From JABWBJ01 sp036507855 (GTDB taxonomy: Bacteria > Gemmatimonadota > Gemmatimonadetes > Gemmatimonadales > Gemmatimonadaceae), in assembly GCA_036507855.1 (NCBI GenBank), contig DATCIJ010000078.1, positions 1 through 9,136 of the forward strand: a stretch of 9,136 nt of DNA, read 5' to 3'. The position numbers and the translations under genes are program-made. This document shows positions 6,076-9,136 of this stretch, one piece after another; position 1 is the stretch's first letter; the number at the start of each line of letters is the position of its first letter. The notes under the pieces are model-generated. The model was not told the origin of the DNA. It worked only from the letters and a program-made list of their open reading frames with translations, and searched no databases.

Positions 6076-6210
6076 GCGAAAATCCTTGGCCGGATCAACG
6101 CTCTAGTTTCGAGGCACCACCCGATTCTTCAACTGGGTTTTGGGCTCACCCTTGGGCACCGCCCAGCAGGCGCAAGCGCGCAGGATCGCGAATTCGCTGC
6201 GATTCTTTTG
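6028..6210. other. Non-coding segment after the recombinase break
   Basis: This stretch lies between the end of recombinase homology and the stop of the reverse-strand HD-GYP gene. I see no gene. It holds a large nested palindrome (6053-6123). It also holds two similar adjacent 12-13 bp segments (TTGGGCTCACCC and TTGGGCACCGCCC) and a perfect 10-bp palindrome GCGAATTCGC (6188-6197). Any terminator for the HD-GYP operon must lie here. Confidence 0.55.
6053..6123. repeat. 71-nt nested imperfect palindrome
   Basis: The outer arms GGGTGGTGTCCTCG (6054-6067) and CGAGGCACCACCC (6110-6122) pair over 13 bp with a single bulged T at 6062, closed by a G-T pair at 6053/6123. Inside, GAGCG (6074-6078) pairs with CGCTC (6099-6103), and ATCC (6082-6085) with GGAT (6092-6095), giving a long extended hairpin. 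There is no T-run beyond either arm. It may be a factor-dependent terminator, an end structure of a mobile element, or a dispersed palindromic repeat. Confidence 0.6.
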
Positions 6211-7416
6211 TCAGGATTCGACCGTAAGCAGCCCGTCGATGACGTCGGCCTGTGCGACACACGGCTCTTGGTGCCGCACCATTTCGATGAACGCGCGCGT
6301 CACCGTGGGCTCGAACTCCATACCGGCACGCCCGCTGATGTACTCGCAGATGGAGTCCGGTTCCCACGCCACGCGGTAGGGCCGGTTCGTGCGCAGCGCG
6401 TCGAAGACATCGCAGACGTGCACGAGCATCGAGGCGTAGTGGCAGTCGCAGCGCCGCATCCGCGTCGGGTAGCCAGCGCCACCGATCATGATGTGATGCT
6501 CGAACGCGACGGCTGCACACAGGTCCAGCCGCTGGTCGCGCGCCAAGATGAGCTGCGCCCCGTCAGCGGGATGGCGGCGCATCAGTGCCAGCTCCTCCTT
6601 CGTCAGCGCACCGGGCTTCAGCAGTACCTCCGAGGGCACGCGTACCTTACCCAGGTCGTGCAGCAATCCCGCCATCCCATACTGCATCACCTCGCGCGAC
6701 GATAGCTCGAGATGTTCGGCAAGTCCCATGGCCAGCACGGCGACGTTGAGCGAGTGCGTCGTGGTGTACTGGTCGAACTCCTTGAGCTGCAGCAGCGGAA
6801 GCAGCATGTGCTGCCCCGCGTGCATCGAGGCCGCCAGCGACTGCACGATCGTTTCCGCCTCCAGCACCGCCACACCACGCCCTTCCGTCACTTCTTCATG
6901 GATCCACTCGATGGCTGACGCCTCGGCGCTGAGGTCCACCGGTGGTGCTTGCTCGTCATCGCGCGCGTCGTCATCGCGAAGCGGTGCGTCCTCTTCTACG
7001 TCGCGCACCGCCACCGCGCCATAGCGGATCCACTCCGATCCCCCAACCGGAGTGCGTGGATCTACGCGACGCATCTCCCCGGTGGAGCGCGTCGTCAAGC
7101 GGGGGAGAAGTCCCGAGAGGAAGGCGCGGTATTCGTCCCGCTCGACGTTCTCCCGGAACTCGAGCCGCTGCACGCCGGCCGTGGAGAGTTTGCGCCCCCA
7201 GTCCCACCCGAACAACTCGCGGATCGGCACTTCGCCATACACCACCTCGTCGCCGATGAAGGAGAACACCGGACGCGGATTGACCTTCTGCAGCGCCCGG
7301 AGCGTGTTGAACGAGGTATCGGCGGCGCTCAGGCGCGACGGATGCGTCGGCGAGTAGAGAGACATTTTCGCCAACGCCTGGGCGAGCGAGGTCAGGAAGG
7401 CAATCACCTCATGCAT
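6211..7416 (-). CDS. HD-GYP domain phosphohydrolase with variant substrate-site motif
   Basis: The 401-aa protein has an N-terminal region (1-110) containing FSFIGDEVVYGEVPIREL (51-68) and a helical motif at 74-103 shared with the neighbouring gene. An acidic linker follows (139-160, rich in Asp/Glu), then a C-terminal HD-GYP domain (about 185-380). Metal-binding residues are in family positions: H221 (TTHSLNV), H253-D254 (LLHDLGK), K257, H282 (RHPADG), H307-H308 (FEHH) and D336 (CDVFDAL). GAGYP (313-317) and RPYR (345-348) are kept. HD-GYP enzymes hydrolyse cyclic-di-GMP or related dinucleotides. In most, HH is followed by E-R-x-D-G-x-GYP, but here it reads HHIMIGGAGYP, so the Glu and Asp are lost. 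Activity or substrate may differ. There is no transmembrane segment, so it is probably cytosolic. The ATG at 7416 overlaps the upstream stop by 8 bp (ATGCATGA) and lacks a Shine-Dalgarno, implying translational coupling. Confidence 0.88.
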   Translation of the reverse strand: MHEVIAFLTSLAQALAKMSLYSPTHPSRLSAADTSFNTLRALQKVNPRPVFSFIGDEVVYGEVPIRELFGWDWGRKLSTAGVQRLEFRENVERDEYRAFLSGLLPRLTTRSTGEMRRVDPRTPVGGSEWIRYGAVAVRDVEEDAPLRDDDARDDEQAPPVDLSAEASAIEWIHEEVTEGRGVAVLEAETIVQSLAASMHAGQHMLLPLLQLKEFDQYTTTHSLNVAVLAMGLAEHLELSSREVMQYGMAGLLHDLGKVRVPSEVLLKPGALTKEELALMRRHPADGAQLILARDQRLDLCAAVAFEHHIMIGGAGYPTRMRRCDCHYASMLVHVCDVFDALRTNRPYRVAWEPDSICEYISGRAGMEFEPTVTRAFIEMVRHQEPCVAQADVIDGLLTVES

Positions 7417-9136
7417 CGGTGGTACCCGTGATGGTCCGCGATGCAGCGCCGCGGTATTCGGGCCAGCGGCTCGCGCGCGCCACGTCCAGCACGCGCCGCG
7501 CCGTCTCTGATCCGGGGAATGCGGTGAGCGCGGCGATCACGGCAACGCGCTCCGTCGTGGGCTTCTTGAGAGACGTCCCCCAGAACCACCAGCGACGCGT
7601 GCGCACCATGGGGAGGAGCCACGCCAGCACCTCGCTGGAGGCGGAGCTGGCCACGGTGCGGATCGCCCGCAGCCGCAGCTCCACCGTCAGGTCCCCGACG
7701 CTGAATCGGCGCATCACCTCGCGCGCCGCCTTCGGCGTACAGCACCCCGCCACCGCCGTCAGTCCGATCGCGAAGATGCGAGCATCAGGATCGCGAAGGG
7801 CCAGCAGCGTCGCCGTGTCGCGTGTCGCCGGCGCCTTCAGCAAGTGCTTCACTGCCTCGCGCCGTACAATGAACTCGGGATGTCGCGCCCACGTCACGGG
7901 ATCCACCTGTGGCGGCCACGCCCCCACCGCATCGAATACCGCTACGTAGTGTCGCAACACGCGCGGCGAGGCTTCGGGCATCCAGGCCCCGATCGGTTCC
8001 AGCACGTCACGCCCGACGCGGGAGAGTAGTTCCACGAGCAGCGCGGCATCGCTATCGCCGCGACGCGTCAGGGAATCTAGCAGCGGGCCAACGGCCTTCC
8101 GCTGCACGCGGTCCACCGCAAAGCGCAGCAAGGGAGCATCCAGCGCCTGCTGCGACAGGTGCTCGCGTAGCGTGGACTCGTTGAGCACGCGGTCAATCAA
8201 CTGCTCGCGCGCGTCGATCGCGGGATATGCGCACAGTAACTCGATGGTCTTCGCGAGCCCGCCGCGCACGACGAGCGCGCCTAACGCCACTTCGGCGGCC
8301 CCGGCGACCGCACCGGTCTCGATCGCGAGGTCGATCACTCGCTCCGGCTCCACCGCGTCGCGGCGCTGGTCTGGACCCCGTCCCCGGGGGACAGCGGCGG
8401 TGGCAAGCGCCTGCTCATAGCGTTCCGGATTGGGCGACTCCAGCGTCCACCCTTCCAACATGCGGCGGATCACCAGACGCAACAGCCGGTCGTTGGTCCT
8501 TGCGTTGCCTCCCTCGCGCGCAGCTCCGGCGAACTTCTGCAGCAGGCGCAGCATGGCTCCGGAAACGGGAGCACCGTTCACTTGGGCGGCCGCGCGCAGC
8601 AGTTCCACGGCGGCCGTCGGCGGCAACTTGCCGATCGTCCCCGACACCATCACGTTCGCGCGATCCAGCCCCTCCATCCCGAGCAGCTTCGCGATCCCGG
8701 CCTCGCCCAGCGCGGAGAGCAGGGTCGAGACCCGCTCGACGGTGCGGCGCGACGCCCGTCCCGTCGCCACGGAGGCGAACATCTCCTCGATGTGCGCCAA
8801 TATCTCGGCGGCGATCTCGTCGCGGTTGTTGATGGCTTGGGCAATGGCGGCCGGATCAAGCAGGTCCCCCTCCCCCTCGCCAAGAGCGGCCGCGGCCAGA
8901 GCGCGCCACGTGGCATCCTCAGGGTCCTCGGCTGCGGAGTCCCCATCCAGGAGCCCCAAGCGATTGAAAGCCAGGGGTTCTAGCGTGATGTGCGCGAAGA
9001 TCAGGTCGTCGCGGAGTGCAAGGGGAGGCACTCCCCCCTCCGCGGACGCCGCGAGCCCCCCCACGAGAAGCGCCAACTCGTCCGCATTCACGCCGCCAAT
9101 GAACCGGATGCCCCCGACGTGATGCGCGGCGAGTCG
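7409..9136 (-). CDS. HEAT-repeat-like helical protein, N-terminus beyond the window
   Basis: The frame is open to the window edge, giving at least 575 codons. A GTG at 9091 could be an internal or alternative start, but the 15 codons before it (RLAAHHVGGIRFIGG) continue a motif shared with the HD-GYP protein, so the true start lies outside. The protein is almost wholly helical and Ala/Leu/Arg-rich, with repeated helix pairs. The clearest HEAT-like units are in the C-terminal third, for example TLLALRDPDARIFAIGLTAV, then LTVELRLRAIRTVASSASSE and ERVAVIAALTAFPGSETARR. Such repeats are protein-binding scaffolds and no catalytic motif is seen. A basic aromatic patch (RTRRWWFWGTSLKK) interrupts the last repeats. 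The 8-bp overlap with the HD-GYP gene and the shared N-terminal motif suggest that the two proteins work together. Confidence 0.8.
   Translation of the reverse strand, partial: RLAAHHVGGIRFIGGVNADELALLVGGLAASAEGGVPPLALRDDLIFAHITLEPLAFNRLGLLDGDSAAEDPEDATWRALAAAALGEGEGDLLDPAAIAQAINNRDEIAAEILAHIEEMFASVATGRASRRTVERVSTLLSALGEAGIAKLLGMEGLDRANVMVSGTIGKLPPTAAVELLRAAAQVNGAPVSGAMLRLLQKFAGAAREGGNARTNDRLLRLVIRRMLEGWTLESPNPERYEQALATAAVPRGRGPDQRRDAVEPERVIDLAIETGAVAGAAEVALGALVVRGGLAKTIELLCAYPAIDAREQLIDRVLNESTLREHLSQQALDAPLLRFAVDRVQRKAVGPLLDSLTRRGDSDAALLVELLSRVGRDVLEPIGAWMPEASPRVLRHYVAVFDAVGAWPPQVDPVTWARHPEFIVRREAVKHLLKAPATRDTATLLALRDPDARIFAIGLTAVAGCCTPKAAREVMRRFSVGDLTVELRLRAIRTVASSASSEVLAWLLPMVRTRRWWFWGTSLKKPTTERVAVIAALTAFPGSETARRVLDVARASRWPEYRGAASRTITGTTDA

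Noticed and set aside
6053..6123. Integron attC site
   Set aside because: It is palindromic and of suitable size, but the arms lack RYYYAAC and GTTRRRY core sites, and the nearby recombinase fragment lacks features visible as integron-type.
7419..9122. Several forward frames opposite the HEAT-repeat gene
   Set aside because: They are Ser/Arg/Pro-rich shadows of a continuous helical coding frame on the other strand.
1..9136. tRNA, rRNA, CRISPR array or replication origin
   Set aside because: I saw no cloverleaf, no conserved rRNA segment, no regularly spaced repeats and no DnaA-box cluster.

Overview
This is a high-GC bacterial window with tightly packed genes, 4-8 bp start/stop overlaps and frequent GTG starts. 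There are two Tat-exported sugar-metabolism enzymes side by side, and a divergent HD-GYP protein paired with a HEAT-repeat protein. The gene content and protein style suggest a soil or sediment member of the Gemmatimonadota, or possibly the Acidobacteriota. This assignment comes from family resemblance only, since there is no rRNA or other marker gene in the window.

Layout, left to right. Positions 1-228 hold an open frame that runs in from the left edge, a short membrane-anchored tail of unknown function. A DoxX-family membrane protein (280-684, +) follows and meets the next operon tail to tail. That operon reads right to left (4468 to 692, -). Its order is an exported FGE/SUMF1-fold protein without the catalytic cysteines, a Tat-exported Gfo/Idh/MocA oxidoreductase, a Tat-exported hydroxypyruvate-isomerase-like TIM barrel, and an isoprenylcysteine-methyltransferase-like membrane enzyme. 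Spacings are 24 bp, a close junction of 16 bp (or an 8 bp overlap), and a 4 bp GTGA overlap, so the genes are probably co-transcribed. Diverging from this operon, with overlapping 5' ends, is an ApbE-type FAD:protein FMN transferase (4459-5418, +).

Positions 5384-6210 form a scar between two otherwise gene-dense blocks. It carries the N-terminal part of a tyrosine recombinase (5614-6027) that breaks off just after its first catalytic arginine, a hairpin covering that gene's ribosome binding site, and a 71-nt nested imperfect palindrome (6053-6123). No transposase or second recombinase fragment remains.

The right block reads right to left. A HEAT-repeat protein truncated by the window edge (9136 to 7409) overlaps by 8 bp with an HD-GYP phosphohydrolase (7416 to 6211). 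The two share a recognisable motif in their N-terminal regions, which suggests a duplicated module and a common signalling role.

Functional reading (inference): the left operon is a candidate periplasmic route that oxidises and isomerises a sugar or polyol, with cofactor-containing enzymes exported folded through Tat. The ApbE gene fits a flavin-dependent periplasmic redox environment but has no obvious flavoprotein target in view. The right block looks like a cyclic-di-nucleotide or other HD-GYP signalling pair with an unusual substrate-site motif.
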